Shown here piece after piece: positions 16,531-25,453 of a DNA stretch of 62,384 bases. Location of the stretch: NCBI GenBank assembly GCA_910587495.1, contig CAJUMT010000002.1, positions 1 through 62,384 of the forward strand. The letters run 5' to 3'. This DNA comes from an uncultured Lachnospiraceae bacterium (lineage in GTDB: Bacteria; Bacillota; Clostridia; Lachnospirales; Lachnospiraceae). How positions within the stretch are numbered: position 1 is the first letter of the stretch; each line of letters starts with the position of its first letter. The notes under the pieces were generated by a model. The model was not told the origin of the DNA. It was given only the letters and a program-made list of their open reading frames with translations, and made no database searches. The translations under genes and the position numbers were made by a program.

Positions 16531-19092
16531 ATGAAAAGATATCTGAAAACAAAGGCAAAAGAATATATTTTTCTTCTGGAGAAAGCCCACGCCGCCCTTC
16601 GGGAGCTTTTAGAGCGCCGGGATACAGCCACAGTGCTGGACGTGCTGGAACAGTGCCAGGATGCGGCTATTGAAATGGGGACGATGATCGAGAAAGCGGA
16701 GGGAGAAGGACATGAGACGGTTAAACTGTTAGAAGAGTACTGTGAAATGGTCTATCAGATTTACACAGTGGCATCCCAAAATCAGCCGTTACATCCGGAT
16801 AAAGTATATAAACAGTTAAAAAAGTACACAACCCAGATGAAAAACAGTATCCAAAGCAGCGTTCAGGAGCGCATCGAAGCCGTGTTCCTTCCTTATAAAG
16901 CTTCTATGTGGGATTCTTTAGAAAGTGTCTGGATGGCGGCAAAGGCAGACGCTCGGTGCGACGTTTATGTGGTCCCGATCCCTTACTTTGACCGAAATCC
17001 GGACGGAAGCGTCAAAGAAATGCATTATGAAGGAAATCAGTTTCCGGAATATGTGCCGATTATGCATTATGAAGCCTACGACTTTGAAAAGCGCCGACCG
17101 GATCTGGTATTTATTCATAACCCTTATGACGAGTGTAATTATGTGACCAGTGTACATCCGTTTTTTTACTCGTCCAATCTTAAGCAATACGCGGAATTAT
17201 TAGTATATATTCCTTATTATTCTACGTCAGGAGGCATGAGTGAGGCCCAATCCCAGTGTCCGGCTTACTATTATGCCGATTATATTATTATGCAGGCAGA
17301 AAAGTACCGAAAATTTTTTGACGCTGCTCTGCCGCAGGAAAAGCTAAGACCTCTTGGCTCTCCCAAATTCGACCGGATTATCCGGCTATGCCAGAACCCG
17401 CCCAAGCCTCCCAGGGACTGGGCAGAGAAGATGGCGGGAAAGAAAGTCTATTTCTATAATACCAGTATCAACGGCATGCTGGCAAATACAAAAAAAATTC
17501 TCAAAAAAATGGAATATGTGTTCCATTGCTTTGAGGACAGAGAGGACGCCTGCCTTCTGTGGAGACCCCATCCCCTTCTTCCATCCACTTTTGCTTCCAT
17601 GCGGTCGGAGTATCAGCCTGTCTATGAGAATTTGAAACAGTATTTTATAGAACAGCATGTGGGAATTTACGACGACACGCCGGATATGACGGAGACCATC
17701 GCTTTTTGCGACGCTTATATCGGCGATGCGGCCACTTCCGTGACTTCTATCTTCGGGATTGCGGGCAAGCCGCTGTTTATATTAAATAATGATTTGAACA
17801 GCGTGCCTGCGGACGATGACTGGAGAGGGCAGGTGATCCGGGGATTCTCGGGATATGACCTTTTTAACGATGAGACCTGGATGATCGTCCAGGGAAATAA
17901 GCTGTACCGTTCTAAAGGCAGGGAGTATTCCTATCATTATTTCTGTGACTTGTCTTCCTATGCTTATGGAAATTATTACGGGCCTATGGCGTTTATTGGT
18001 AAAAAGCGATATATCTGTCCGATTAACGCCCAGGATCTTGTGGAACTGGATGAAACAGGCATAAAAAGACGTATTCCGCTGAAGCCGTGTGTGGAACAGA
18101 CAGGCGCTTTTTATTCGATGCTTCCGGCGGACGCATATATCTTTTTGCTGCCCAATCATTATCCTGCTATTGTGCGGTATGATACGGCAAAGGATGAGTT
18201 GACCTATTATGATACAAATCTGGACGTATTTACAGGAATCGTGAAAGGAGAGCGGTGTACGGGCGGCGTCTGCGTACAGAGAGGGAAGCTTTACATGGCT
18301 TCTCCTTCAGACCGGCGCGTACTCTCCATGGATGTTGTCACCGGAGCGCAGGAAGTACTGACCGTACCCGGCGAGGCTCCGGGCGGATGGATGATACTGT
18401 CAGCGCTGCCGGATGACAGCGAGATCTGGCTGCTGCCTTATACCGGAAATACAGTCACCCGCTGGAATCCTGTAACCGGGGAGGTCAGGGAATACGGGAA
18501 CCTGCCGGAAGGCTTTGTCTGCAGACATCCCGCGCATAACTATTTATGTATGGAACGATCTTTTAACAGTGCGGTGCCTCATGGAAAGTATCTGTACCTT
18601 TCCCCTAACTGGGGCAATATGTATGTCCGTCTGGATACAGAGACGGGTGAGACGACCGAGTGGAAACCGCCGGTGGATACGCCCGGCCAGGAAAAGAACG
18701 GATATTATGCTTCCTGGGCTAAAGGGGCGCTGGGGTATCTGCTGGATCCGGAGACGAACCAAATTATGGAATATCTGCTCTTCACGTTTTACGACCGGAA
18801 AACCTATCAGGTGGATTTTGACCGGAATATCTGCACAGAGCTTCCGGTAACTTTTGATCGAGAAGAATTAAAGGCGCATGAGCCGGGCTTTTGGGAGGAG
18901 TCTCAGTGGCTTCAGTATTCCTGTAATGAGAACGCCTTTAATTCCCTTCCGGACTTCCTGGACGGGAAGATCGCAGGAGCTGCTTTCGATAAAGAACGCC
19001 AGATCCGGGCATTTTCTGAGATCGCCGCGAACCCGGACGGAACGAGCGGGGAGAAAATATATGAATTTGCGCGCAGGGAGCTGGAGAACTGA
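16531..19092 (+). CDS. Large GT-B glycosyl/glycerophosphotransferase-like protein with propeller-like C-terminus
   Basis: An 853-residue soluble protein. Residues 1-115 are helical. Residues 120-440 resemble the GT-B fold of CDP-glycerol glycerophosphotransferases: LGSPKFDR at 275-282, LLWRPHPLL at 342-350 (the RPHP motif), and CDAYIGDAATSVTSIFGIAG at 393-412 with GKPLF after it, equivalent to the 'D..Y.SD.SS......gkP' motif. Residues 440-780 are strand-rich repeats (such as LVELDETGI, VTRWNPVTGEV, MYVRLDTETGETTEW) that look like a beta-propeller. I know of no characterised enzyme with this fusion. It has AAGGAAG before the ATG and a sigma-28-type promoter, linking it to motility. Confidence 0.62.
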   Translation: MKRYLKTKAKEYIFLLEKAHAALRELLERRDTATVLDVLEQCQDAAIEMGTMIEKAEGEGHETVKLLEEYCEMVYQIYTVASQNQPLHPDKVYKQLKKYTTQMKNSIQSSVQERIEAVFLPYKASMWDSLESVWMAAKADARCDVYVVPIPYFDRNPDGSVKEMHYEGNQFPEYVPIMHYEAYDFEKRRPDLVFIHNPYDECNYVTSVHPFFYSSNLKQYAELLVYIPYYSTSGGMSEAQSQCPAYYYADYIIMQAEKYRKFFDAALPQEKLRPLGSPKFDRIIRLCQNPPKPPRDWAEKMAGKKVYFYNTSINGMLANTKKILKKMEYVFHCFEDREDACLLWRPHPLLPSTFASMRSEYQPVYENLKQYFIEQHVGIYDDTPDMTETIAFCDAYIGDAATSVTSIFGIAGKPLFILNNDLNSVPADDDWRGQVIRGFSGYDLFNDETWMIVQGNKLYRSKGREYSYHYFCDLSSYAYGNYYGPMAFIGKKRYICPINAQDLVELDETGIKRRIPLKPCVEQTGAFYSMLPADAYIFLLPNHYPAIVRYDTAKDELTYYDTNLDVFTGIVKGERCTGGVCVQRGKLYMASPSDRRVLSMDVVTGAQEVLTVPGEAPGGWMILSALPDDSEIWLLPYTGNTVTRWNPVTGEVREYGNLPEGFVCRHPAHNYLCMERSFNSAVPHGKYLYLSPNWGNMYVRLDTETGETTEWKPPVDTPGQEKNGYYASWAKGALGYLLDPETNQIMEYLLFTFYDRKTYQVDFDRNICTELPVTFDREELKAHEPGFWEESQWLQYSCNENAFNSLPDFLDGKIAGAAFDKERQIRAFSEIAANPDGTSGEKIYEFARRELEN

Positions 19093-19225
19093 TAAAAGAC
19101 GTTGCGTATGGGAGGCTTAAGAAGCGTTTGCCGGACGGCTTGCAAACAGAATGGGGTTATGGTAGAGTAGAGGCATATAACCGGCGGGTTTCCCTAAAAT
19201 GCCGGAAGCGGTAAGAGGTGCAGTT

Positions 19226-20809
19226 ATGCCGAAAGAATTTAATGTGACAGGCCTGTGTATTCCGGAAAAAAACTATATGGTGGATATCAGCGGCAGGATT
19301 GATATCATTGTCCAAAATTATATCAGCAAAGGAAAATATTTTACTATAAACAGAGCGAGACAGTATGGAAAAACAACCACCTTGTATTTGCTGGAACAGC
19401 GTTTAAAAGACCAGTATATGGTCATAAGGCTGAGCTTTGAAGCGGCGGACGAGATGTTTGCGTCTTTGTATGCCCTGACGGTTGGACTGGTCCGCAAGAT
19501 CGGGCGCATATTAAAAATGCAGGGTGCAAATGCTTCCCTTGTGGAAGAATGGGAGCTGCCCGTCTCAAAGCTGTTTCCCTTAGACGATCTGGGTGAGAAA
19601 ATTACGGCTCTTTGCAGGTGTTCCGGTAAAGAGATTGTATTGATCGTTGACGAAGTAGATAAAAGCTCTGATAATCAGATATTTCTTTCGTTTTTAGGAC
19701 TTTTGCGGAATAAATACCTGGAACAGCAACAGGGGAACGACTGCACATTTACCTCGGTTATTCTTGCAGGGGTATATGACATAAAAAATCTAAAGTTAAA
19801 GCTGCGTTCGGATCAGGAAATAAAGTATAACAGTCCATGGAATATAGCGGCGGATTTTACAGTAAATATGAGTTTTATGCCGGAAGAAATTGCGGGGATG
19901 CTTCAGGCATATCAACAGGACGCTCATACGGGAATGGATATAGAAACCATGAGCCGTCTGATTTACGCATATACATCAGGATATCCTTATCTGGTGTCCT
20001 GGTTGTGCAAAACGATGGATGAACAGATCCCGAAAAAAGACGGATTCGGCACAAAAGCAGCCGCATGGACGAAAGAAGGGCTGACAGAAGCTGTAAAAGA
20101 GCTGCTCGCAAAACCAGGTATACTGTTTGACGATATGACAAAAAAACTGAACGATTTTCCAGAGCTTAAAAAGATGCTTTATATAATTTTATTCAAGGGC
20201 GGAAAGATTCCTTATAATCCGGACATTTATGAGATCCAGGTGGGATTTATGTTCGGTTTTTTGAAAGATGATAAGCGTACTGTGGCAGTATCCAACCGGA
20301 TCTTTGAGACCAGGATGTATGATTTGTTCTTATCGGAAGAGGTGCTGGAAAGCCGGATTTATAAAGCGGCTGTGCTGGATAAAAATCAGTTTATCCATGA
20401 CGGGCGGCTTAATATGGAGCATGTACTCAGAAAATTTACGGAGGCTTTTAACGACATTTATGCAGATGCAGATCAGAAATTTATAGAAGAAAATGGCCGC
20501 CGGTTTTTCCTGTTATATTTAAAACCGATTATTAACGGTACAGGAAATTATTATATTGAAGCCAGGACGCGGGATATGCGCAGAACAGATGTGATCGTGG
20601 ATTATCATGGAGAGCAGTATGTCTGCGAATTAAAAACCTGGCATGGAAATGAGTATAACAGACGTGCCGAGAAGCAATTAATCGGTTATTTGGATGATTA
20701 TCATCTGTCAACCGGCTATCTCGTCAGTTTCAATTTTAATAAGAATAAACAGGTTGGCGTGAAAAGACTTCATATTGACGGAAGAACGATCATTGAAGCA
20801 GTAGTGTGA
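19226..20809 (+). CDS. AAA-like ATPase fused to PD-(D/E)XK nuclease-like domain
   Basis: A 527-residue protein with an N-terminal AAA_35-type ATPase: Walker A INRARQYGKTTT near 41-52, Walker B IVLIVDEVDKSS near 137-148. A C-terminal PD-(D/E)XK-like core contains DVIVDYHGEQYVCELKTW near 455-470 (the Asp...Glu-x-Lys triad), followed by QLIGYLDDYHLSTGYLVSF. Such proteins are abundant in gut Clostridia and Bacteroidetes and have no clear function; a defence or mobile-element role has been supposed. The ATG at 19226 was chosen over one 27 bp upstream because AGAGGTG precedes it. A 4-bp overlap region joins it to the GDPD gene. Confidence 0.75.
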   Translation: MPKEFNVTGLCIPEKNYMVDISGRIDIIVQNYISKGKYFTINRARQYGKTTTLYLLEQRLKDQYMVIRLSFEAADEMFASLYALTVGLVRKIGRILKMQGANASLVEEWELPVSKLFPLDDLGEKITALCRCSGKEIVLIVDEVDKSSDNQIFLSFLGLLRNKYLEQQQGNDCTFTSVILAGVYDIKNLKLKLRSDQEIKYNSPWNIAADFTVNMSFMPEEIAGMLQAYQQDAHTGMDIETMSRLIYAYTSGYPYLVSWLCKTMDEQIPKKDGFGTKAAAWTKEGLTEAVKELLAKPGILFDDMTKKLNDFPELKKMLYIILFKGGKIPYNPDIYEIQVGFMFGFLKDDKRTVAVSNRIFETRMYDLFLSEEVLESRIYKAAVLDKNQFIHDGRLNMEHVLRKFTEAFNDIYADADQKFIEENGRRFFLLYLKPIINGTGNYYIEARTRDMRRTDVIVDYHGEQYVCELKTWHGNEYNRRAEKQLIGYLDDYHLSTGYLVSFNFNKNKQVGVKRLHIDGRTIIEAVV

Positions 20810-20826
20810 AAGGCAGGATGAAGAAA

Positions 20827-21552
20827 ATGAAAATATGGGCGCACAGGGGATGCAGTCAGATGTATCCAGAAAATACGCTGCTTGCTTTTGAAAAAGCGGC
20901 TGCGATCCAGGGACTTACAGGAATTGAACTGGATATCCAGCTTACCCGTGACGGTCGTATGGCAGTATGCCATGACGAGCGTGTAGACCGGACCACAGAC
21001 GGGACGGGGGAGCTTAGGAGTTATAACATGGCAGAGCTAAAGCTGCTTGCTATTGACGCAGGGAATGGCAGGCAGGAACGGATTCCGGAGATCGACGAGG
21101 TGCTGGATCTTCTGGAAGCCAGGCTGAAAAGCGGCATGAAACTTAATATAGAGCTTAAAAACAGCATGATCCCCTATGAAGGAATGGAACAGAAGATCAT
21201 TGACCTGGTACACAGGCGCGGGCTGGAAAAAAGTATCGTATATTCCTCTTTCAGCGCTCTATCGCTGGAACGGATCAGGGAGATTGACTCCCGGGCAGAA
21301 ATCGGGATGCTGGACACGAAAGTGTCCGACTGCCTGTACAAATTAAGGGGAGGCTGCGGGGCGGACGCGCTTCATCCTTTCTGGCGCGGCATGGATCTGC
21401 CGAAAGAAAGGATAGAAGGCTATACTGTGCGGGCATGGTTTGCGGGGCATCTGTACCCAGAGAAACCTACAGGGGGAATCCTTGACCTGGCGGCGCTGGA
21501 AGCGCAGGGAATTACGGATGTATTTTTGAATGAGCCGGAAAGGTATCTGTGA
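20827..21552 (+). CDS. Glycerophosphodiester phosphodiesterase
   Basis: This hydrolyses glycerophosphodiesters to glycerol-3-phosphate and an alcohol; it is a cytoplasmic GDPD of about 241 residues with no signal peptide. All core motifs are visible: IWAHRGCSQMYPENTLLAFE at the start (His-Arg and Glu-Asn), GIELDIQLTRDGRMAVCHDE (Glu-Leu-Asp and the catalytic His), NIELKN in the middle and VRAWFAG near the end. In-frame starts exist at 20806 (GTG) and 20818 (ATG); 20827 was chosen because AGGA lies at good spacing. It could recycle glycerol-phosphate groups, which would suit the CDP-glycerol chemistry further downstream (inference). Confidence 0.88.
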   Translation: MKIWAHRGCSQMYPENTLLAFEKAAAIQGLTGIELDIQLTRDGRMAVCHDERVDRTTDGTGELRSYNMAELKLLAIDAGNGRQERIPEIDEVLDLLEARLKSGMKLNIELKNSMIPYEGMEQKIIDLVHRRGLEKSIVYSSFSALSLERIREIDSRAEIGMLDTKVSDCLYKLRGGCGADALHPFWRGMDLPKERIEGYTVRAWFAGHLYPEKPTGGILDLAALEAQGITDVFLNEPERYL

Positions 21553-21570
21553 TTTTCATCTCAGATACCT
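21541..21570. terminator. Convergent hairpin after GDPD and DUF4179 genes
   Basis: AGGTATCTG (21541-21549) and CAGATACCT (21562-21570) form a perfect 9-bp stem overlapping the GDPD stop codon. There is no real T-run on either side, so it is a weak terminator or an mRNA 3' stabilising hairpin. Confidence 0.4.
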
Positions 21571-21590
21571 GCCGTCCTAAATTTATATTT

Positions 21591-22706
21591 TTACCAAAGC
21601 GCTACAGGTACTTTATCTTCTCCTAACAGAACCGCCTGTATACTTTCTATATCCATGTACTGATCCAGGCCGATTACATGGACTGCTTCCTTTCTGGCAA
21701 GGTCATGTTTGCCGCTCATCCCCCCGGTCCGGCATTCCAGTTCTTTTCCGTCTTTATCAAGAAAACCGCTGCATTCTACTTCCTGAATGTAGATGTCGTC
21801 CTTTCCCACATACAGTTCTTCCTGCAGCCGGTTCAGATCATCCAGGTCAAATGCAAGGGATAACGACAGCGGGGACAATTCCACTCTTTTCACTGTGACA
21901 GGCACGCCGGACAGGTCTATCTTTTGGCCGGGCTCATAGCACTTTGTCTCAAGTTTAGTATCTTCTCCAAGGGGAATAGAAAGTTCCCAATCCCCGCGGA
22001 TGCTGTGGGGAACCGTATCTCCGTTTTCATAAGTGTAATAGCTATATTCGGTAAATCTTAAAGTGGCTGAATCTGATGTCCATGCCTGGTTCATAGATTT
22101 TATGGCCTTTATTTCATAATATCCCTGGCGGGACAATTCTGCATAGGCCGGCGTATCCGGGGTAAATCCTGCGGAAATATTACTGAATTCATGGTTATCT
22201 TCTGTCTGCATCCACGGTGTCCCATCATATGCGCCGTTTGCATCGGGATTATCAAACATTCCGTTTCCGTCAATCACAGCCTCGTCTGATTGAATCTCCA
22301 GAAGAATATACAAAATATTTTTGTCCTGTACAGTCTGTTTTGCCGTAATTGTAATGCCTGCGTCTGTAGCAGATACCGTCTGCTCTCTTGCAGTTCCTTC
22401 CATGGTCATGGCATCCTGTTCTTCCTTAGAAGGATTTCCAAAATTTTCTACCGCCTTTTTATTCCAGGTAAATAATCCAGAGGCAACAGCAGTAGTTCCC
22501 ACAAGCGCCGCCAGCGCTGCTGCTAAGACCATGATCCGCCTGCTTCTTATTTTTTTCATCTTTATTTCCTCCTTGTCTACAGTTGTGCCCGAAAGCCCTG
22601 CAAGTATATGTTCTACCCGTTCTTTACAGGTATCCGGCAGATCCCAGGACTCGCTTTCTGCTTTTTTCCTGACCCATTGGTCTGTCTTTCTGAAATTTTC
22701 TTTCAT
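21591..22706 (-). CDS. DUF4179-type membrane protein, probable anti-sigma partner
   Basis: About 371 residues: a soluble N-terminal part (1-45) with WDLPDTCKERVEHILAGL, one transmembrane helix (about 47-66, IMVLAAALAALVGTTAVASG) and a long strand-rich extracellular domain with the DUF4179 character (ITAKQTVQDKNILYILLEIQ). In Firmicutes such proteins sit directly behind ECF sigma genes and are taken as their anti-sigma factors. It overlaps the sigma gene end; GGGAGG inside the sigma 3' end supplies the ribosome site. The start at 22706 was chosen, though the spacing to GGAGG is long; 22727 is the alternative. Confidence 0.78.
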   Translation of the reverse strand: MKENFRKTDQWVRKKAESESWDLPDTCKERVEHILAGLSGTTVDKEEIKMKKIRSRRIMVLAAALAALVGTTAVASGLFTWNKKAVENFGNPSKEEQDAMTMEGTAREQTVSATDAGITITAKQTVQDKNILYILLEIQSDEAVIDGNGMFDNPDANGAYDGTPWMQTEDNHEFSNISAGFTPDTPAYAELSRQGYYEIKAIKSMNQAWTSDSATLRFTEYSYYTYENGDTVPHSIRGDWELSIPLGEDTKLETKCYEPGQKIDLSGVPVTVKRVELSPLSLSLAFDLDDLNRLQEELYVGKDDIYIQEVECSGFLDKDGKELECRTGGMSGKHDLARKEAVHVIGLDQYMDIESIQAVLLGEDKVPVALW

Positions 22707-22711
22707 AAATG

Positions 22712-23176
22712 TTATTCGCCCTCCCATGCGGTTTTCAGCTTTTTTCTTGCTCTGTTCAGCCTGGACTTAACCGTCCCTTCCGACAATCTCAACATATGGG
22801 CGATCTCCCGGGTGCAAAACCCATCATAATAATACAAGATCACCACCTGTCGAAATTCCCTAGGAAGTTCCATGACCAGATACCAAAGCTCCTTATGCTC
22901 CCCTGGCGAAGCCTGCTCATACTTGCCCATATCGCCCGGCAGTTCCAGCCTGCTCCTGCCTGATAGCATGGTACGCGATACATTGGCCAAAATCGACATA
23001 ATCCATGCCCGGAAGCGTGACGGATCCTTCAATTGATGCAGATGGGTATAAGCCTTTAAAACCGCTTCCCCCACTGCGTCCTCTGCATCCGCAGGATTCT
23101 TAAGTATACCCAGCGCATAGCGGTACATGGACACTTCCTGCGCCCGGATCTGCTTACAGAATTCTTCTTTTTCCAT
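22712..23176 (-). CDS. ECF RNA polymerase sigma factor
   Basis: An extracytoplasmic-function sigma factor of about 154 residues. Region 2 reads MYRYALGILKNPADAEDAVG with FRAWIMSILANV following. Region 4 has LPREFRQVVILYYYDGFCTR, then EIAHMLRLSEGTVKSRLNRA, a typical helix-turn-helix. The ATG at 23176 is used; a GTG three codons upstream is possible. It is paired with the downstream DUF4179 gene, which should keep it inactive. The target regulon is not visible here, though autoregulation from the 23180-23280 region is likely. Confidence 0.9.
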   Translation of the reverse strand: MEKEEFCKQIRAQEVSMYRYALGILKNPADAEDAVGEAVLKAYTHLHQLKDPSRFRAWIMSILANVSRTMLSGRSRLELPGDMGKYEQASPGEHKELWYLVMELPREFRQVVILYYYDGFCTREIAHMLRLSEGTVKSRLNRARKKLKTAWEGE

Positions 23177-23276
23177 AATTTCCACTTCTTCACCAACTTT
23201 TCATCTGTTTTGAAACATGCTTCATATATTAGACGCCCGAAAGGGCTGATTCGTTCCCTTTTCCTGAAGCGGAAAT

Positions 23277-23709
23277 TTACCGGATGAATCTGATCGACGC
23301 CAGGCATCTGAGTAACAAAGAGATTGACCGGTTTGCAGGGGATCTGAGGGCATTTTTGCTGATGTTAAAGGATCGCTTTGACCGGGAAAAGCTAAAAACT
23401 GCCGTTGCGATGCATCGGGAAACATGGTATGCTTTAAGTGAGATCAAGAAAGACAAAAGGTATGTGGAGTATATAAACAGCGTATCGGACGAAAAGATGG
23501 AAGGGGGCGTCAATATGGATGCGGCATTGGATTATATTGAGGAAAGAGGAGAAGCGCGTGGAGAAACTATTGGTATTGATAAGGTGAATCAACTAATTCT
23601 CCTTCTCTCAAAAGATGGGCGTATGAACGATTGTGTCAGATCAGCCATGGACAAGGAATATCAGAAAAAGCTTTTTGTAGAGTATGGCCTGGAAAAAGGT
23701 AATAGCTGA
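23277..23709 (+). pseudogene. 5'-truncated copy of the Rpn-family nuclease gene (module 1)
   Basis: From TTACCGGATGAATCTG at 23277 onwards, this stretch is nearly identical to 24377-24620 within the full-length gene, then diverges in the Arg/Gly/Glu repeat and shares the last 30 codons loosely. The N-terminal two thirds of the nuclease, with its catalytic core, are missing. An ATG at 23284 gives a 141-residue open frame (MNLIDARHLSNKEIDRFAGD...), but there is no convincing ribosome site. It is most likely a remnant of tandem duplication, though a C-terminal-domain-only product cannot be excluded. Confidence 0.7.
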
Positions 23710-23721
23710 CGGATGAATGAG

Positions 23722-23760
23722 AATGGGGAGCGGCGGCAGCAGGGTGGCAGGCTCCCCATT
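23722..23760. repeat. Hairpin repeat, copy 1 (after Rpn module 1)
   Basis: AATGGGGAGC (23722-23731) and GCTCCCCATT (23751-23760) form a perfect 10-bp stem. Equivalent hairpins follow the other two Rpn-type copies at 24859-24897 and 25714-25754. No T-run follows on the + strand, so it is not a classical intrinsic terminator. Confidence 0.7.
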
Positions 23761-23785
23761 AAAAATATACGAAAGTATTTTATGC

Positions 23786-23815
23786 TTTACGATCTTAGCG
23801 GAAATATGGTACAAT
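23786..23815 (+). promoter_or_regulatory. Probable housekeeping promoter for the full Rpn gene
   Basis: TTTACG (23786-23791), 18-base spacer, TACAAT (23810-23815), located about 30 bp before the 23847 start. The -10 is a good match to TATAAT; the -35 is moderate. Confidence 0.5.
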
Positions 23816-23846
23816 CCTCATAAAAAAGCAGGGAGGATTGATACAT

Positions 23847-24845
23847 ATGGGAGACGTGGATATCAGCGTAAAAAACTTTATCAAGATTAATTCCGTATTT
23901 GCGCAGCTGTTCAGCCAGGGCGTGTATAAGGGAAAAGTCAGTATAGACCCGGGCAGGCTTGAGGAACTTGATACGGTGAACCAGGACAGCGTGGATGTGG
24001 GAGATGGCCGGTTGAAAAATGTGGAACGCCTGCGCGACACAGAGAAAGTCGCCATGGTTTTTGACGGGAAGGTCAGCTTCCAGGTAATCCTGGGCGTGGA
24101 AGGTCAGACGGGCGTGCATTATTATATGCCGGTGCGCTGCATGGAACTGGACGCACTGGCGTATTCGTACCAGTGCAGGAAGATATCGGAACAGGCAAAA
24201 GAGAAAAACGAGCTGAAAAAATACGCGGACGGCGTGCCGAAAGGGACGAAGCTCCTGCCAACGGTGACGCTCGTATTCTATTATGGAAGCAAACCATGGG
24301 ACGGCCCTATGAGCCTGTATGACATGCTGGATATTCCGGAGGATATGAAAGAACAGATGAAAGCCGCTATGCCGGATTACCGGATGAATCTGATCGACGC
24401 CAAGCACTTAAGTGATGAAGAGATTGATCGGTTTGCAGGGGATCTGAGGGCGTTTTTATTGATGCTAAAGGATCGTTTCGACCGGGAAAAGCTAAAAACT
24501 GCCGTTGCGATGCATCGGGAAACATGGTATGCTTTAAGTGAGATCAAGAAAGACAAAAGGTATGTGGAGTATATAAACAGCGTATCGGACGAAAAGATGG
24601 AAGGGGGCGTCAAGATGGATGCAGCATTGGATTATATCGAGGCGATCGGAGAAGCTCGAGGAGAGGCTCGAGGAGAAGCCAGAGGGGAAGTTCGTGGAGA
24701 AGCCCGTGGTGTTGATAAAGTAAATCGCCTGGGTATTCTGCTATCAGAAGCAGGCAGGGCAGATGAATTTTTAAAATCACTGTCGGACAAGAAATACCAG
24801 AAAAAGTTGTTTATAGAATTTGGCCTGGAAAAAAGCAATAACTGA
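23847..24845 (+). CDS. Rpn-family PD-(D/E)XK nuclease / transposase-like protein, full copy
   Basis: A 332-residue protein of the Rpn (recombination-promoting nuclease, formerly transposase_31) type. The core is recognisable: FIKINSVFAQLFSQGVYKGK at the N-terminus, then VAMVFDGKVSFQVILGVEGQ, with a Glu in the Gly-Val-Glu-Gly-Gln motif where family members usually have Glu-Asn-Gln, and MPVRCMELDALAYSYQCRKI with PTVTLVFYYGSKPWDGPMSL. The C-terminus (about 265-290) has five GEAR/GEVR units from a 12-bp DNA repeat. The ATG at 23847 has GGGAGG eleven bases upstream. It is the only complete member of a tandem set of three. No terminal inverted repeats or site duplications were found. Confidence 0.75.
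   Translation: MGDVDISVKNFIKINSVFAQLFSQGVYKGKVSIDPGRLEELDTVNQDSVDVGDGRLKNVERLRDTEKVAMVFDGKVSFQVILGVEGQTGVHYYMPVRCMELDALAYSYQCRKISEQAKEKNELKKYADGVPKGTKLLPTVTLVFYYGSKPWDGPMSLYDMLDIPEDMKEQMKAAMPDYRMNLIDAKHLSDEEIDRFAGDLRAFLLMLKDRFDREKLKTAVAMHRETWYALSEIKKDKRYVEYINSVSDEKMEGGVKMDAALDYIEAIGEARGEARGEARGEVRGEARGVDKVNRLGILLSEAGRADEFLKSLSDKKYQKKLFIEFGLEKSNN
24649..24711 (+). repeat. 12-bp tandem codon repeat (GEAR units) in the Rpn gene
   Basis: Imperfect 12-bp units encoding Gly-Glu-Ala-Arg are repeated about five times (one Val variant). Copy 1 of the module has a single unit plus a variant, and copy 3 has none, so the array appears to expand and contract. Unit length is a multiple of three, so changes stay in frame. 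Confidence 0.75.
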
Positions 24846-24858
24846 CGAATAAAGAAGG

Positions 24859-24897
24859 ATGGGGAGCATTACGGCAGCGGGGTGTCGGGTTCCCCAT
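24859..24897. repeat. Hairpin repeat, copy 2 (after full Rpn gene)
   Basis: ATGGGGAGC (24859-24867) pairs with GGTTCCCCAT (24889-24897 region), 9 bp with one G-T pair. It lies at the same place as the copy 1 hairpin relative to the stop codon. Confidence 0.65.
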
Positions 24898-24934
24898 TAA
24901 AAATATATGAAAATACTTTCACAAAGGGGTAAAA

Positions 24935-25453
24935 ATGCAATTATATCAATTTGAGAGAATTTATTCACAGATGGAAAAAGAGTTTGGAAAAATTCAAAAA
25001 GGGCATGAAGAGGACTACGCAATGCTGTTGTTCCCGCTTGAGGGCAATGTGCTGAAAGTTCATCGCGTACACCCGGACTCGAACAGCAGACGGCTTAGGG
25101 AAGCGATTGCTCTTGTATTGTTTGACATAAAAAGCCATTACACAAAAGAAGAATATGATATTGCAAAGTTCCGGAATGTGGATAATGAAAGGCTGGAAAA
25201 TGCATTATTAATGGCTTTTGATCCGTTTTCAAATGAAGAGATAAAAGAGGTTGTCAAAGATCAATTAGATGAAACGGACGAAGCGCAGCTGCGTGAGTAC
25301 TATAAGGTTCCGATTATGTGTCTGTTGAGAATCAAAGACTCTATAGATGTATGGGAAAAGCGTTCAGGATCTGATGGGTATTTTCTTTTTATAGAAGAGT
25401 GGATGGGATCGCAGGTTAACGGGACTAAAATGGAGTTTTCGGTGTTGCTTTAA
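24935..25453 (+). CDS. Unrecognised protein ending inside a duplicated Rpn segment
   Basis: A 172-residue acidic, soluble protein with AAAGGGG before its ATG. I do not recognise a family. Visible features are DYAMLLFPLEGNVLKVHRVH near 28-47, a helical middle (EAIALVLFDIKSHYTKEEYD) and YYKVPIMCLLRIKDSIDVWE near 130-150. The final codons (GTT GCT TTA A) are already part of the Rpn-derived repeat that starts at 25447, so the native C-terminus may have been replaced when the third module copy was joined. It may be a cargo gene trapped between repeat copies. Confidence 0.6.
   Translation: MQLYQFERIYSQMEKEFGKIQKGHEEDYAMLLFPLEGNVLKVHRVHPDSNSRRLREAIALVLFDIKSHYTKEEYDIAKFRNVDNERLENALLMAFDPFSNEEIKEVVKDQLDETDEAQLREYYKVPIMCLLRIKDSIDVWEKRSGSDGYFLFIEEWMGSQVNGTKMEFSVLL

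Noticed and set aside
19126-19147. GTTTGC/GCAAAC hairpin after the 16531 gene as a terminator.
   Set aside because: A six-base stem with a ten-base loop and no T-run is too weak to call.
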